Positions 34,429 through 44,797 of a DNA stretch of 64,000 nt are shown one piece after another. The stretch lies in contig JAFRQQ010000009.1 in assembly GCA_017428525.1 (NCBI GenBank), positions 62,001 through 126,000 of the forward strand. The letters are read 5' to 3'. Within the stretch, counting starts at the first letter, position 1. Each line of letters opens with the position of its first letter. Under the pieces are notes generated by a model. The model did not search any database, was not told the DNA's origin, and saw only the letters and a program-made list of their open reading frames with translations. Source of the DNA: Clostridia bacterium (GTDB lineage: Bacteria; Bacillota; Clostridia; Oscillospirales; Acutalibacteraceae). A program made the position numbers and the translations under genes.

Positions 34429-34817
34429 TGGAGCTTCTGCGTCCTGCGGCGGCCGCGATTCTGACGCTGCTGCTGTATGCGCTTCTGCGTCAGCTGCGCC
34501 CGGAATTTGCGCCGACGGTGTTGCTGGCCGGTATCTGTCTGATTCTGCTGTCGGCTGCCGCGCAAATGACCGGTTTGATTGCAGAAACGCGCGCCATGCT
34601 GCAGACGGCAGGCGTCGCGCCCGCGTCCGTATCGATCCTGCTGCGCGCTTTGGGCGTCTGCATCGTCACGCAGCTTGCCGCTGATCTTTGCCGCGATCAC
34701 GCAGCGTCCGCGCTCGCCACAGCCCTGGAGCTGGTCGGCCGCTTCAGCGCCTTGCTGCTCGCACTTCCGTTTCTGCGCGACGTGCTGGCAATCGCCACGG
34801 AGATGATGCATGGTTGA
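34428..34817 (+). CDS. spoIIIAD: Stage III sporulation protein AD
   Basis: A 129-residue membrane protein with four helices, homologous in its C-terminal half to SpoIIIAC (for example PTVLLAGICLILLSAAAQM and ALELVGRFSALLLALPFLRDVL). Both are platform components of the feeding-tube channel. It overlaps spoIIIAC by one base and spoIIIAE by eight. Confidence 0.92.
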   Translation: MELLRPAAAAILTLLLYALLRQLRPEFAPTVLLAGICLILLSAAAQMTGLIAETRAMLQTAGVAPASVSILLRALGVCIVTQLAADLCRDHAASALATALELVGRFSALLLALPFLRDVLAIATEMMHG

Positions 34818-35889
34818 ATGCTCTGCGATAATTGAAGATAACGCGTCGCTCCTGTCCGCTGCTTCGGAAAGCACGGGCTATGGCGCATGGATCGAACAGC
34901 TGCCGCAAGCCGCAGAAGAAGCGTTCCGTAAGCTTTCGATTGATCCGACGGACGCGCAGTCACTGGTGGACGTCACGCCCGGCGCAGTGCTCGGTCTGCT
35001 TCGGGATATGTTTCAGGTGCAGTGGCAGACGCCGCTGCGCACCTGCCTGCAGGTTTGCGGCGCGATGCTGCTGACGGCGATCTGCGCGGCGCTTTTGCAA
35101 AGAAAGAATCAGTCCGAGCAATTGCTCACGATGATCGGCGGCGCGCTGCAGCTGGTGCTGCTTTACGGCGGGGTCGCCGGGATGCTGCGCGACGGCGCGG
35201 GCGCGATCGCGGCCTGCACTGCGTTTGAAAAGGCGAGTATTCCCGTGCTGGCCGTGCTGCTCACGCTCAGCGGCAAACCAGCGGCGGCGCTCTCTCTGCA
35301 AGGCGCGGCGTTCACTGCGGCGCAGGTGCTGGAATCCTTTGCGGCGGAAGCGGTCGTCCCGTTGGCCTCCGCGCTCGGCGCTGCCGGTCTGATCGGCGCG
35401 CTGTTCGGTGATCCGCGGATCTCCATGCTGGCGTCGGATGGGAGAAAACTTCTGCTGCGACTGTTTGCCGCCGCTGCAGGTTTATTTGCCGGATTTCTTT
35501 CACTCAAGGCCGTGATTGCCTCGTCCGTCGACGGGCTGGCTGTGCGCGGCGTAAAGCTCGCCGGCAGCTTTCTGCCTGTGGTCGGCAGCGCCGTCGGTGA
35601 GGCCTATACGGCGGCGATCGGCGCGTTTGCGCTGCTGAAAAACTCCGCCGGAGTCGTTCTGATTGCGGCGCTCCTGTTTCTCTGCCTGCCCGTACTGCTG
35701 CGTCTGGGCGTCTGGATCGCCGCGCTGCGCATTGCCGGCTGCTTCGGCCTGCTGATCGACGCGGCGGGTCGGGAAATCGCGCAGATCACGGCGGATCTGC
35801 TCTCCGCGTTTCTGGCCGTGATCGTGATGAGCCTGATCGTCTGCGCCGTGACTGCCGGGCTGACCGTGCTGATCGGAGGCCTCGCATGA
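34810..35889 (+). CDS. spoIIIAE: Stage III sporulation protein AE
   Basis: A 359-residue polytopic protein. A soluble N-terminal ~60 residues precede about eight helices; the SpoIIIAE landmarks are DVTPGAVLGLLRDMF, ACTAFEKASIPVLAVLLTLSGKPAAA and VRGVKLAGSFLPVVGSAVGEA. It is predicted to be the membrane pore or translocase-like part of the channel. It overlaps spoIIIAD by eight bases and spoIIIAF by four, so translation is coupled along the operon. Confidence 0.93.
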   Translation: MVECSAIIEDNASLLSAASESTGYGAWIEQLPQAAEEAFRKLSIDPTDAQSLVDVTPGAVLGLLRDMFQVQWQTPLRTCLQVCGAMLLTAICAALLQRKNQSEQLLTMIGGALQLVLLYGGVAGMLRDGAGAIAACTAFEKASIPVLAVLLTLSGKPAAALSLQGAAFTAAQVLESFAAEAVVPLASALGAAGLIGALFGDPRISMLASDGRKLLLRLFAAAAGLFAGFLSLKAVIASSVDGLAVRGVKLAGSFLPVVGSAVGEAYTAAIGAFALLKNSAGVVLIAALLFLCLPVLLRLGVWIAALRIAGCFGLLIDAAGREIAQITADLLSAFLAVIVMSLIVCAVTAGLTVLIGGLA

Positions 35890-36392
35890 CAGCGCTGCGC
35901 GGCTGGCTCTTCGGCGTGACTGTCGCCGCGTTTGCGGCCGCGCTCATTGAGCTGATGAACGTGCGCATGGAGATGAAGAAAACGATGCGCATCGTCACTG
36001 GCCTGTTTCTGCTGTCCGTTCTGACCGCGCCGCTGGCCGGCCTGCACGCATCGGATTTGCAGCGTTCTTTTCAATGGAACGGCCATTCGTCGATCGAGCA
36101 GCAAGCGCATTCATCGGCGCAGGACGCGCTGGAAGCCGTCTGGCAAACCGCGCTGGAAACTGCCGTTTACAATATTGCGCAGGCATCGGAACTGCCGGTT
36201 TCGGGTGTTCTCGTTGACGCGCAGAACGACGCCGACGGCTGCATAAATATTCAGTCCGTCACTGTATATACAACCTGCGGCGATCCGGCGCGCCGCGCGT
36301 CCTTTGCCGCAGCGCTGGAGGAAAAGCTCGGCTGCCCGTCGACCGTAGTATTGGATGATAAGAATGAAGCAATGGATGGAACGTCTGCGTGA
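35886..36392 (+). CDS. spoIIIAF: Stage III sporulation protein AF
   Basis: A 168-residue protein with two N-terminal helices (WLFGVTVAAFAAALIELM and MRIVTGLFLLSVLTAPLAGL) and a C-terminal ring-building-like domain (INIQSVTVYTTCGDPARRASFAAALEEKLGC) that faces the intermembrane space. This layout matches SpoIIIAF. It overlaps spoIIIAG by about 29 bases. Confidence 0.9.
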   Translation: MTALRGWLFGVTVAAFAAALIELMNVRMEMKKTMRIVTGLFLLSVLTAPLAGLHASDLQRSFQWNGHSSIEQQAHSSAQDALEAVWQTALETAVYNIAQASELPVSGVLVDAQNDADGCINIQSVTVYTTCGDPARRASFAAALEEKLGCPSTVVLDDKNEAMDGTSA

Positions 36393-36942
36393 CGTTTATC
36401 AGAACGCGGCGGCGGTGTTCCGATCAAACCGGCGGCTTGCGCTCACGGCGGGTTTGCTGCTGCTCGGCCTGCTTGCGCTGCTGATCAGCGCGCTGCAGCC
36501 GCAGGAGCGCGGGGAAACCGACCCGGTGAATGAAACCTCCGTTTCGGTGCAGGATTACGCGCAGGACATCGAAGACCGCCTGACTGCGCTGCTTTCCGAA
36601 ATCGAAGGCGTCGGGCATGTGCAGGTGATGGTCACGCTCGAAAGCGGCAGCGAACGCTATTATCTGTCCAATAAGGACAGCGGTCAGTCGTCGGATTCAG
36701 GCGGGCGTTCAAGCGCGGATGCACGCGAGGAATATGTGATCATTCGCAGCGGCTGCGAGGAGCAGGGGATCCTGGTCAAGGTGGCGGAGCCGGAAATCCG
36801 CGGCGTCGCCGTGGTCTGCAGCGGCGGGGATGACCCGCAGGTGCAGGCGCGTGTCGTGGATGCCGTGTCTGCGCTGCTGCATCTGAGCAGTGCGCGCATC
36901 AGCGTGCAGAAATGGAAAAACGGCAGCGACAGCGCTGAATAA
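36364..36942 (+). CDS. spoIIIAG: Stage III sporulation protein AG
   Basis: One helix (LALTAGLLLLGLLALLISAL) and a ring-building domain (EDRLTALLSEIEGVGHVQVMVTLESG ... EPEIRGVAVVCSGGDDPQV). SpoIIIAG forms a large ring in the space between mother cell and forespore. A Ser-rich insertion (SGQSSDSGGRSS) lies in the beta-insertion position known for this protein. ATG 36364 is chosen over ATG 36355 on spacing to a weak GGAT; the evidence is thin. 192 residues. Confidence 0.9.
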   Translation: MKQWMERLRDVYQNAAAVFRSNRRLALTAGLLLLGLLALLISALQPQERGETDPVNETSVSVQDYAQDIEDRLTALLSEIEGVGHVQVMVTLESGSERYYLSNKDSGQSSDSGGRSSADAREEYVIIRSGCEEQGILVKVAEPEIRGVAVVCSGGDDPQVQARVVDAVSALLHLSSARISVQKWKNGSDSAE

Positions 36943-36972
36943 ATATACAATGAAAAACAGGGGAGGATCCGC

Positions 36973-37533
36973 ATGATCATAAAGAAACGACAGCTTCTGA
37001 TGGCGACGCTCGTGCTCGCGCTCGCCGCAGCCGTCTTTGTCAACTGGTATTACACCCGCCCGAGCGTGTCCACCGCGGCAAACGCCGAATCGACCACGCA
37101 GGCACAAGCGCAGGACGCGGCCAATCTCGGCGACGCGCGCTATGTGATCGCAACGGACGTGACGCTCGCACAGGAGGAATCGACCGATTATTTTGCCGCC
37201 GCAAGGCTGCGCCGGCGCACCGCGCATGATGAAGCCGCGGAAACGCTCAACGACGTCATCAAGGACGAAAGCGCCGATCCCGACGCGGTCAAGGCTGCCA
37301 CAGTAAAACTGCAGGCGCTCGCGGATACGCTCGTGCGCGAGGGCGATCTCGAAAACATGATCACCGCAAAGCTGGACTGCGACTGCCTGGTGATTCTCAA
37401 CGGCGAACAGGCGGAGGTCATCGTGCCCAAGGGCGCGCTGGACGCGGTTTCGGTTGTGAAAATCCGGGAACTCTGCGTCAATCACGCGGATTGCACGCCC
37501 GCGTCCGTGACGATGACAGAATTAAATAATTAA
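36973..37533 (+). CDS. spoIIIAH: Stage III sporulation protein AH
   Basis: A 186-residue protein. A single helix near residues 9-25 starts KKRQLLMATLVLALAAAVFVNWYY, typical of SpoIIIAH/Q-type proteins; the outer part has FAAARLRRRTAHDEAAETL and an EscJ/YscJ-like domain ending ELCVNHADCTPASVTM. It binds forespore SpoIIQ in related bacteria to bridge the two membranes. GGGAGG precedes the ATG. It is the last gene of the operon, and no clear terminator follows. Confidence 0.92.
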   Translation: MIIKKRQLLMATLVLALAAAVFVNWYYTRPSVSTAANAESTTQAQAQDAANLGDARYVIATDVTLAQEESTDYFAAARLRRRTAHDEAAETLNDVIKDESADPDAVKAATVKLQALADTLVREGDLENMITAKLDCDCLVILNGEQAEVIVPKGALDAVSVVKIRELCVNHADCTPASVTMTELNN

Positions 37534-37548
37534 AAATAAAAATAGATA

Positions 37549-37577
37549 TTGTATCTTTCGCGCAAAGATGCTATAAT
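37549..37577 (+). promoter_or_regulatory. SigA-type promoter of the nusB operon
   Basis: TTGTAT (37549-37554), 17 bases, TATAAT (37572-37577), 34 bases before nusB. It separates vegetative expression of the following genes from spoIIIA. Confidence 0.78.
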
Positions 37578-37611
37578 AATGCATCATAGACTTCAATGCG
37601 CGGAGGCGGCC

Positions 37612-38013
37612 ATGACCAGAAAAGAAGAACGTGAGCAGGCGTTCATCCTGCTTTTTGAAAAATCCTTTCATCCCGACAGCGATCTTGACAGCTTGTATGA
37701 TCTTGCGCTGGAGGATGCCGTGATCGGTGAGAGTGACTTTGCGAAACAGCTGTTTTTCCGCACCTGGGAGGCGCATGAAGCGATCGACGCTTGCATTGAG
37801 CGCAGCTCCCGCAACTGGAAGATCAGCCGGATTTCCAAGGTGGCTCTTGCCGTTTTGCGTCTTGCGGTGTGCGAGATTCTCTACTTTGATGAGATTCCCG
37901 AGAAGGTGTCTGTCAATGAAGCGGTGGAGCTGAGCAAGAAATACGGCGCGAGCGATGATTCCTCTTTTGTCAACGGCGTGCTCGGCGCTGTGCTGCGGAG
38001 CCGTGACGAATGA
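37612..38013 (+). CDS. nusB: Transcription antitermination factor NusB
   Basis: A 133-residue all-helical protein that binds boxA RNA with NusE/S10 and promotes rRNA transcription. MTRKEEREQAFILLFE at the start and the C-terminal SVNEAVELSKKYG ... FVNGVLGAVLRS are the family signatures. GGAGG at 37602-37606 fixes ATG 37612; an earlier in-frame ATG at 37549 lies in the promoter. It overlaps the next gene by four bases. Confidence 0.95.
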   Translation: MTRKEEREQAFILLFEKSFHPDSDLDSLYDLALEDAVIGESDFAKQLFFRTWEAHEAIDACIERSSRNWKISRISKVALAVLRLAVCEILYFDEIPEKVSVNEAVELSKKYGASDDSSFVNGVLGAVLRSRDE

Positions 38014-38942
38014 ACGCGCTCGGGATTGACACAAGCAATTATACCACCTCCTGCGCCTTATATGGCGCGGAGGCTTTTCGCCATGAACGGCGGCTGCTGC
38101 CCGTCAAACCCGGGGAGCGCGGCATCCGGCAAAGCGACGCGGTGTTTCACCATACGCAGCAGCTGCCCGCGCTGATGGAATCGCTGCTTGCCGACGCCCA
38201 CGGCCAGATCGAAGCTGTCGGCGCATCCGCAAGGCCGCGCGACGTTGAAGGCTCCTACATGCCCTGCTTTACCGTCGGCAGCGGCGCGGCGCGATCGATT
38301 GCAGCCGCGCTCGGCATTCCGGTGTATCTGTTTTCCCATCAGGCCGGGCATCTGGCTGCCGCGCTCGTTTCCACCGGCCGCACGGAGCTGCTGCGTCAGC
38401 CGTTCATCGCATTTCATGTTTCCGGCGGCACCACGGAAGCGCTGCTTGTCCGCCCCGACGATCAAACGGTGTTCTCCTGTGAACTGCTCGGCGCGACGGA
38501 GGATCTGAACGCCGGTCAGGTGATCGATCGCACGGGCGTGCGCCTCGGTCTGCAGTTTCCCTGCGGGCCCGAACTTGAAAAACTCGCCGCGCAAAGCACA
38601 CGGGACTTCCATCCGAAGGTCTGCGTGCGCGGCGGCAATTGCAGCCTTTCGGGGCTGGAGAATCAATGCGGCGCCATGCTGGCAAACGGTGAAGCCCCGG
38701 CGGATATCGCGCGGTACTGTCTATCGTTTGTCGCTGAAACGCTTTTGCGCATGACGAAGCACGCGGTGGAAGCAGCCGGCGATCTGCCGCTGCTCTTTGC
38801 GGGCGGCGTGATGTCGAATCAGCTCATCCGCGCCGCAATTCTGAATGCGTATCCGGCGTATTTCGCTTCGCCCGCGCTTTCCTGCGACAATGCCGTGGGC
38901 GTCGCCGCGCTGACGTACTGGAAGAAAGAGGGTGCGGTATGA
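38010..38942 (+). CDS. Kae1/TsaD-like paralogue (ASKHA fold, peptidase M22 family)
   Basis: A 310-residue member of the Kae1/TsaD/YgjD superfamily. MNALGIDTSNYTTSCALY is the phosphate-1 loop, HQAGHLAAAL keeps the two metal-binding His, and FHVSGGTTEALLV and LPLLFAGGVMSNQLIR are nucleotide-binding loops. It is shorter than true TsaD (~340), and the motif is HQAGH rather than NHxEGH, so this is probably a separate paralogue, common in Clostridia next to xseA, and not the tRNA t6A enzyme itself. It lies where folD often sits. Function is unproven. Confidence 0.85.
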   Translation: MNALGIDTSNYTTSCALYGAEAFRHERRLLPVKPGERGIRQSDAVFHHTQQLPALMESLLADAHGQIEAVGASARPRDVEGSYMPCFTVGSGAARSIAAALGIPVYLFSHQAGHLAAALVSTGRTELLRQPFIAFHVSGGTTEALLVRPDDQTVFSCELLGATEDLNAGQVIDRTGVRLGLQFPCGPELEKLAAQSTRDFHPKVCVRGGNCSLSGLENQCGAMLANGEAPADIARYCLSFVAETLLRMTKHAVEAAGDLPLLFAGGVMSNQLIRAAILNAYPAYFASPALSCDNAVGVAALTYWKKEGAV

Positions 38943-40159
38943 GCGGCGTTGTGCTCACGGTTTCGCAACTGAACCGCTATGCGAAATCCCTGCTTGACGG
39001 CGACGCGAAGCTGCAGTCCGTCTTTGTGCAGGGCGAGATTTCCAATTTTACCAATCATTATCGCACCGGTCATTACTATATGACGATCAAGGATGAGGAT
39101 GCGGCGATCCGCGCGGTCATGTTCCGCAGTGCGAATACCCGGCTGCGCTTCATGCCGGAAAACGCGATGCGCGTGATCATTCGCGGGCGCGTGAGCATCT
39201 TTGAACGGGACGGGCAGTATCAGCTGTATATCGACGATATGCAGCCGGACGGCGCGGGCGCGCTGAGTCTGGCCTTCGAGCAGCTGAAGGAAAAGCTCGG
39301 CGCGGAAGGGCTCTTTGCCCCCGAGCGCAAGCGGCCGATTCCCGCCATGCCGGCGCGCGTGGGTGTTGTCACCTCGCCGACCGGCGCAGCGATTCATGAT
39401 ATTATCCAGGTCCTCTCCCGCCGTTTTCCGCTCACGGAGCTCGTGCTTTGTCCGGTTGCCGTGCAGGGCGCGTCCGCAGCGCCGCAGATCGCGGACGGCA
39501 TCGCCCGCATGAATGCGCTGCAGGCGGCGGACGTGCTGATCGTCGGGCGCGGCGGCGGCTCGGTTGAGGATTTGTGGGCGTTCAATACAGAAACAGTCGC
39601 GCGTGCCGTTGCGGCAAGCGAGATCCCGGTGATTTCCGCCGTCGGGCATGAAACGGACGTGACGATCTGCGATCTGGTCGCCGATCTGCGCGCGCCCACG
39701 CCCTCTGCGGCAGCGGAGCTTGCCGTGCCGGATCAGAATGAGCTGCGCGGCTTGCTGGGCGGTCAGGTGCTGCGCATGCACAAAGCGGCGCAGGACAAGC
39801 TCAAGCTCTCGCGCAACACGCTGCAGCTGCTGCAGCTGCGGCTCGAACGCAGCGGCCCGCAGCATCAGCTGGATGATCTGCGCATGCGCTGCGACAAAGC
39901 CGTCATGGCGCTGGATACCGCAATTTCATCGAATCTTGCATCGCGGCAGGCGCGTTTGGCGGCCCTGTGCGCGAAACTTGATGCGATGCGTCCGCTGCGC
40001 ATTCTCGCGAGCGGCTACAGCGTCGCGCAAAAAGACGGAAAGATTCTCACCGACGCGGCGGCGCTCGCGCCGGGCGACCGTGTGACGGTGCGCCTGAGCC
40101 GGGGCGGGTTCGCGTGTGAAGTGACTGAAATAAAGGATGATGCCGAATGGAAGAACTGA
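38939..40159 (+). CDS. xseA: Exodeoxyribonuclease VII large subunit
   Basis: A 406-residue nuclease subunit. The N-terminal OB fold (LQSVFVQGEISNFTNHYRTGHYYMTIKDEDA) binds single-stranded DNA. The catalytic domain has RVGVVTSPTGAAIHDIIQVLSRR and DVLIVGRGGGSVEDLWAFN, then ISAVGHETDVTICDLVADLRAPTPSAAAE. It acts with XseB in mismatch repair and DNA-damage responses. It overlaps its neighbours at both ends. Confidence 0.97.
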   Translation: MSGVVLTVSQLNRYAKSLLDGDAKLQSVFVQGEISNFTNHYRTGHYYMTIKDEDAAIRAVMFRSANTRLRFMPENAMRVIIRGRVSIFERDGQYQLYIDDMQPDGAGALSLAFEQLKEKLGAEGLFAPERKRPIPAMPARVGVVTSPTGAAIHDIIQVLSRRFPLTELVLCPVAVQGASAAPQIADGIARMNALQAADVLIVGRGGGSVEDLWAFNTETVARAVAASEIPVISAVGHETDVTICDLVADLRAPTPSAAAELAVPDQNELRGLLGGQVLRMHKAAQDKLKLSRNTLQLLQLRLERSGPQHQLDDLRMRCDKAVMALDTAISSNLASRQARLAALCAKLDAMRPLRILASGYSVAQKDGKILTDAAALAPGDRVTVRLSRGGFACEVTEIKDDAEWKN

Positions 40160-40353
40160 ATTATGAGCAGGCCGTGCAGCGCCTGGAAGCGATCGTTCAG
40201 AAGCTGGAGGGCGGCCATCTGCCGCTGGAAGAGATGATGGCGCTCTATGAAGAAGGCTCTGCGCTCGCGGTGAAATGCGCAAAGCAGCTCGACGCCGCGC
40301 AGCTGAAAATCACGGAGCTTGCCGAAAAAGGGGAGGCGTCCGCCGATGCCTGA
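40147..40353 (+). CDS. xseB: Exodeoxyribonuclease VII small subunit
   Basis: A 68-residue helical protein. LNYEQAVQRLEAIVQKLEGG and LPLEEMMALYEEGSALAVKC are the XseB signature. It overlaps xseA by 13 bases and ispA by eight, as expected for equimolar partners. Confidence 0.96.
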   Translation: MEELNYEQAVQRLEAIVQKLEGGHLPLEEMMALYEEGSALAVKCAKQLDAAQLKITELAEKGEASADA

Positions 40354-41239
40354 CGCTCGAATGGCCGACTATCTCGCCATGATCAATGACGGACTGGATG
40401 CGGCGCTTTCGCCTGCTGCCTTTTCCGGTGAAGATTCCGCAGGTCTAAGTGAAATGCTCAAGGCCATGCGCTATTCCGTCGCCGACGGCGGCAAACGCAT
40501 CCGTCCGGTGCTGACGCTGGAATTCTGCCGTCTGTGCGGCGGCGATCCGCGCGACGCGCTGCCGTTTGCGCTGGCTGTCGAAATGGTGCACACCTATTCG
40601 CTGATCCACGACGATCTGCCCTGCATGGATGACGACGCGCTGCGGCGCGGCAAGCCGTCGAGTCATATTGTGTTCGGCGAGGCAAACGCCCTGCTGGCCG
40701 GGGACGCGCTGCTGACCTTCGCCTTTGAAACCGCGCTTTCCGCGCCCGTGGATCCCGCAATCAAAGCGGAAGCCGCGCTTCTGCTCGCGAAAGCCGCGGG
40801 CTGTGCCGGTATGATCGCCGGGCAGGTGATGGATCTTCAGAATGAAGGCCGCCGCGCTTCGCTCGTCGATGTGCGGGAAACGGACAGGCGCAAAACCGGC
40901 GCGATGATCCGCGCGGCCGCAGAGATCGGCTGTGTGGCTGCCGGCGGGTCCGCTGCGCAGCGCAAGGCCGCTGTCGACTATGCTCAAGCGCTGGGGCTGG
41001 CGTTCCAGATCGTGGATGATATTCTGGATGTGACCGGCGACGCCGCAACGCTCGGCAAGCCGATCGGCAGCGACAATGACAATCAGAAATCCACCTATGT
41101 TTCTCTGCTCGGGCTCGCGCAATCGCAGGCGCTGGCCGATGATCTGACGCGGCAGGCAGAGGACGCATTATCAATTTTCGGAAGTGAGTGTGCTTTTCTC
41201 AAGGCGCTGGCCGCAAGGCTCGCTGCGAGAACAAACTGA
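40346..41239 (+). CDS. ispA: Polyprenyl (farnesyl/geranylgeranyl) diphosphate synthase
   Basis: A 297-residue short-chain prenyltransferase. The first Asp-rich motif is in IHDDLPCMDDDALRRGKPSSH and the second in FQIVDDILDVTGD; GGKRIRPVLTLEFCRLCGG binds isopentenyl diphosphate. The short chain and position beside dxs suit farnesyl diphosphate synthesis. ATG 40346, preceded by GGGGAGG, is chosen over an in-frame ATG at 40319 that lies in xseB. Confidence 0.95.
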   Translation: MPDARMADYLAMINDGLDAALSPAAFSGEDSAGLSEMLKAMRYSVADGGKRIRPVLTLEFCRLCGGDPRDALPFALAVEMVHTYSLIHDDLPCMDDDALRRGKPSSHIVFGEANALLAGDALLTFAFETALSAPVDPAIKAEAALLLAKAAGCAGMIAGQVMDLQNEGRRASLVDVRETDRRKTGAMIRAAAEIGCVAAGGSAAQRKAAVDYAQALGLAFQIVDDILDVTGDAATLGKPIGSDNDNQKSTYVSLLGLAQSQALADDLTRQAEDALSIFGSECAFLKALAARLAARTN

Positions 41240-41240
41240 T

Positions 41241-43092
41241 ATGGATACTTCGATTTTATCAACGATCCGGCAGCCATCGGATGTGAAAAAACTGCCGGAG
41301 GAATCGCTCGACGCACTGTGTCAGGAGATCCGGGAAATGCTGATCGACACCGTTTCCCGCACAGGCGGGCATCTGGCCTCCAATCTCGGCACGGTCGAGC
41401 TGACGGTTGCGCTTTATAAATGCTTCAATCCGCCCGAGGATACGATTGTCTGGGACGTGGGCCATCAGGCCTATGCCCACAAGCTCCTGACCGGGCGCGC
41501 GGCACAGTTTGATACGCTGCGCACCGAGGGCGGCATTTCCGGCTTTGTACGGCCGGATGAAAGCGTCTACGACAGCTTTTATGAAGGACATGCCGGCGTT
41601 TCGGTTTCGCAGGCGGCCGGCGTCGCCGCCGCCAACAGCATCAAGGGCAACAAGAATTTCGCGGTGGCCGTGATCGGCGACGGCTCCTTCGGCAACGGCA
41701 TGGTCTATGAAGCGCTCAATCACGCCGGCGCGTCCAAGCAGCGGCTGATCGTGATTCTCAACGAAAACGAAATGTCGATTTCGCAAAACGTCGGCTCCAT
41801 GGCGAAATACCTCGCCACCGTGCGCGCGAAGCCGAAATATTACCGCCTGAAAGCCGGCACGGAAAAGCTGCTCAATAAGATCCCCATTGTCGGCAGACGC
41901 TTTTCCATGCATGTGTTCAAGCTCAAATCCGTTTTGAAAAATATGCTGTATTCCAGCTCGTTTTTCGAGTATCTCGGCTTTAAATACATCGGCCCGATCG
42001 ACGGGCACAATATCCCGCTCATGTGCGAGGCCATGCAGAGCGCGCGTCTGGCCGCCTGCCCGGTGCTGCTGCACGTGAACACCATCAAGGGCAAGGGCTA
42101 CGATTTCGCGGAAAACGCGCCGGAGAAATTCCACGGCATTTCGAAATTCGACGTCAACACGGGCGAGCCGATCACAAGCGGCGAGAGCTTTTCGTCGCAG
42201 TTCGGCGCGGCGCTGTGCGCGTTTGCGTCCAAGGATAAGCGCATCTGCGCGCTGACTGCCGCCATGTCGCTCGGCACCGGGCTCGATCAGTTCAAAAAAG
42301 AATTTCCGAACCGCTTTTTTGACGTCGGTATCGCCGAGGAGCACGCCGTGACCTTTGCCTCCGGCCTTGCCGCGGCGGGGATGCTGCCGGTCTTTGCCGT
42401 GTATTCCACCTTCCTGCAGCGCTGCATGGATCAGCTCGTGCATGACGGCGCATTGCAGCGCAGACGCATGGTGATCGCCGTGGATCGCGTCGGCTTTGTC
42501 GGCGAGGACGGCGAAACGCATCAGGGGCTTTATGACGTGCCGATGCTGCGCGGCATTCCGCACCTGACGATCTTTGCGCCTGCCACGTATGAAGAACTTA
42601 ACTGGGCTCTGTATCGCGCATTTTATAAAGAAGCGACGCTGAGCGTGATCCGCTATCCGCGCGGCTGTGCAGCTTTGCAGCTGACCGACGCGCAGCCGGC
42701 GCCCTGGCTCGAAGACGGACCGGACGGCGCGCAGCTTTGTCTGGTTTCCTACGGCCGTGTACGCGCGTCTGTAACGGAAGCCGCGGCGCGTCTGCGTGCG
42801 GACGGATTCACCGTGAAGGTGCTCTCTTTGCTGCAAATCCGGCCTTTGCCCGCGGACGCCGTGCGTGCAGCCGCATCCTGCGGCGCGGTGCTCTTCTTTG
42901 AGGAGGGCGCGCAGTCCGGCGGCGTCGGCGAAGCCTTCGGCGCGCAGCTGCTCGAAAACGGCGCTGCCTGCCGCTATCAGATCACGGCGGTCGACGATCA
43001 GTTCGTCGCGCACGCTTCTGTCCCGGCGCTACTTCATCGCTACCGTCTGGATGCAGACGGTGTGAAATCCGCCGCGCGGGAGGTGCTTTCGC

Positions 43093-43100
<8 letters not shown>
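41241..43100 (+). CDS. dxs: 1-deoxy-D-xylulose-5-phosphate synthase
   Basis: The first enzyme of the MEP isoprenoid route: pyruvate plus glyceraldehyde 3-phosphate to DXP with ThDP (EC 2.2.1.7). SRTGGHLASNLGTVELTVAL, the ThDP/Mg motif GDGSFGNGMVYEALNHAG, and DVGIAEEHAVTFASGLA with the catalytic Glu are visible. 619 residues, standard. ATG 41241 lies one base after the ispA stop; the frame is open back to 41184 inside ispA. No strong ribosome binding site, consistent with coupling. Confidence 0.96.
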
Positions 43101-43922
<822 letters not shown>

Positions 43923-43926
<4 letters not shown>

Positions 43927-44771
43927 TTGCCGCGCTTTTGCCGAATCTGACGCGCAGGGAAGCGCCTGCGGTCACGGTGCGCATCTGCGCGCAGATGCAG
44001 CACCTCGGCGCCGTTTGTTATCTGCCCTCCGACCTGCGGGAAGCGTTGCCGGAGGCGCCCGCGCCGTTTCTGCCGCAGGAGGAAGCGATCGACGCCTGCG
44101 ACGTTGTGATTGCCGTGGGCGGCGACGGGTCGATCATCCACGCCGCAAAGCAGGCAGCCGTCCGCCGCAAGCCCGTGCTCGGCATCAACGCCGGCAGACT
44201 TGCATTTATGGCGGGGCTCGAAGAAAACGAGCTCGATCTCCTCTCCAGACTGATCGACGGCGATTATGTGCTCGACCGTCGGCTGATGCTGCGCATGCGC
44301 GTGCTGCGCGGCGAGCAGGAACTCGCAAGCGATATCTGCATCAACGACTGCCTGATCACCAATGAAGAAAAGCAGCGCATGACCACAATCGCACTTTCGC
44401 TCGACGGCAGCGTGTTCAATAACTATCTGTGCGACGGCGTATTGATTTCCACGCCCACCGGCTCCACGGCCTATTCGCTCTCCGCCGGCGGCCCGATCGT
44501 CGACCCGGAGCTCGAAAGCATCCTGCTCACGCCCATCTGCCCGCATTCTCTGGTGGATCGCTCGCTGATCTTTATGCCGGATGCGAAAATTTCCGCCGCT
44601 TCGGCAGAAGGCAACGTGCTCTGCGTTTCGGCGGACGGGCTGGAACCTGTCCGGCTCCTGCCTGACAGCTGCGTGGAGATTTCCCGCGCGGAATACACCG
44701 CGGATTTCATCCGCATCAAATCGGATAATTTCATCGACATTCTTTATAAAAAACTTGCGCAGCGGCGCTGA
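43923..44771 (+). CDS. nadK: NAD kinase
   Basis: A 282-residue NAD(+) kinase (EC 2.7.1.23). VGGDGSIIHAAK is the conserved GGDG motif; INAGRLAFMAGLE, then LISTPTGSTAYSLSAGGPIVDP, which is the second family signature. CPHSLVDRSLI is near the end. It begins on the stop codon of tlyA (ATGA). It controls the NADP pool. Confidence 0.96.
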
Positions 44772-44797
44772 ACGCTGCGGAAAGGACGGAAGACATC

